DNA from: an uncultured Saprospiraceae bacterium | GTDB lineage: Bacteria > Bacteroidota > Bacteroidia > Chitinophagales > Saprospiraceae | Direction of reading: 5' to 3' | DNA length: 6,198 bases | NCBI GenBank assembly: GCA_937930625.1 | Contig: CALHBW010000122.1 | Coordinates: forward strand, 1-6,198 | Shown: positions 6,150 through 6,198 of the stretch, in pieces | Numbering within the stretch: the stretch's first letter is position 1 | How the letters are laid out: each line of letters begins with the position of its first letter | Program-made: the position numbers and the translations under genes | The notes under the pieces: generated by a model | Databases searched by the model: none | What the model was told of the DNA's origin: nothing | The model's input: only the letters and a program-made list of their open reading frames with translations

Positions 6150-6198
6150 ATGAGAACGATTATCATCATTTTAGTTTTTTTTATGGCAGGTACTGCCT
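6150..6198 (+). CDS. Start of a gene with a signal-peptide-like N-terminus (partial, product unknown)
   Basis: Only 16 codons are present before the window ends. They read MRTIIIILVFFMAGTA, a basic residue followed by a strongly hydrophobic stretch and small residues, as in a signal peptide. The encoded protein is therefore probably exported or a lipoprotein, but nothing else can be said about its function. The start is supported by a good -7 element 45 bases upstream and by the signal-peptide pattern; there is no Shine-Dalgarno sequence, as for the other genes here. It is divergent from the serine hydrolase gene, with 319 bases between the two starts. Confidence 0.6.
   Translation, partial: MRTIIIILVFFMAGTA

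Overview
The window looks like chromosomal DNA from a member of the Bacteroidota, probably an environmental, surface-feeding lineage. Two large secreted enzymes both end in a type IX secretion system (T9SS) type A sorting domain, recognisable by the NxFPNP / DLHPNP start, the G(I/V)YxLxL core and the terminal (V/A)xxK. None of the starts has a convincing Shine-Dalgarno sequence, and the best promoter match is the Bacteroidota -7 element TAnnTTTG. I cannot assign a genus.

Layout. Positions 1-372 are AT-rich with no gene I can support. Positions 373-3645 (+) encode a 1090-residue multidomain secreted serine protease of the lysyl endopeptidase (Achromobacter protease I) type. It carries a duplicated accessory module, PKD-type domains and the T9SS signal. 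Positions 3645-3784 hold an inverted pair of 9-nt tandem-repeat arrays around a small perfect hairpin, filling the gap between two convergent genes. Positions 3776-4288 (-) encode a GNAT-family acetyltransferase. A 35-base array of 7-nt repeats (4300-4334) separates it from 4337-5830 (-), a secreted serine hydrolase of the beta-lactamase / D-Ala-D-Ala carboxypeptidase fold with its own T9SS signal. The divergent region 5831-6149 holds a 134-base imperfect inverted repeat built of ATTGANA heptads, a separate 7-bp inverted repeat and two candidate -7 elements, one on each strand. A new + strand gene starts at 6150 with a signal-peptide-like N-terminus and runs off the window.

How the genes relate. 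The protease and the serine hydrolase are probably both exported through Sec and then moved across the outer membrane by T9SS, to act on the cell surface or in the medium. The serine hydrolase and the GNAT gene lie in the same direction 48 bases apart and may be co-transcribed, but nothing in the sequences links their functions. I see no defence system, CRISPR array, tRNA, rRNA or insertion sequence. The least ordinary content is the set of short-unit repeat arrays in all three fully visible gene-to-gene gaps, plus the well-preserved lysine-specificity residues of the protease.
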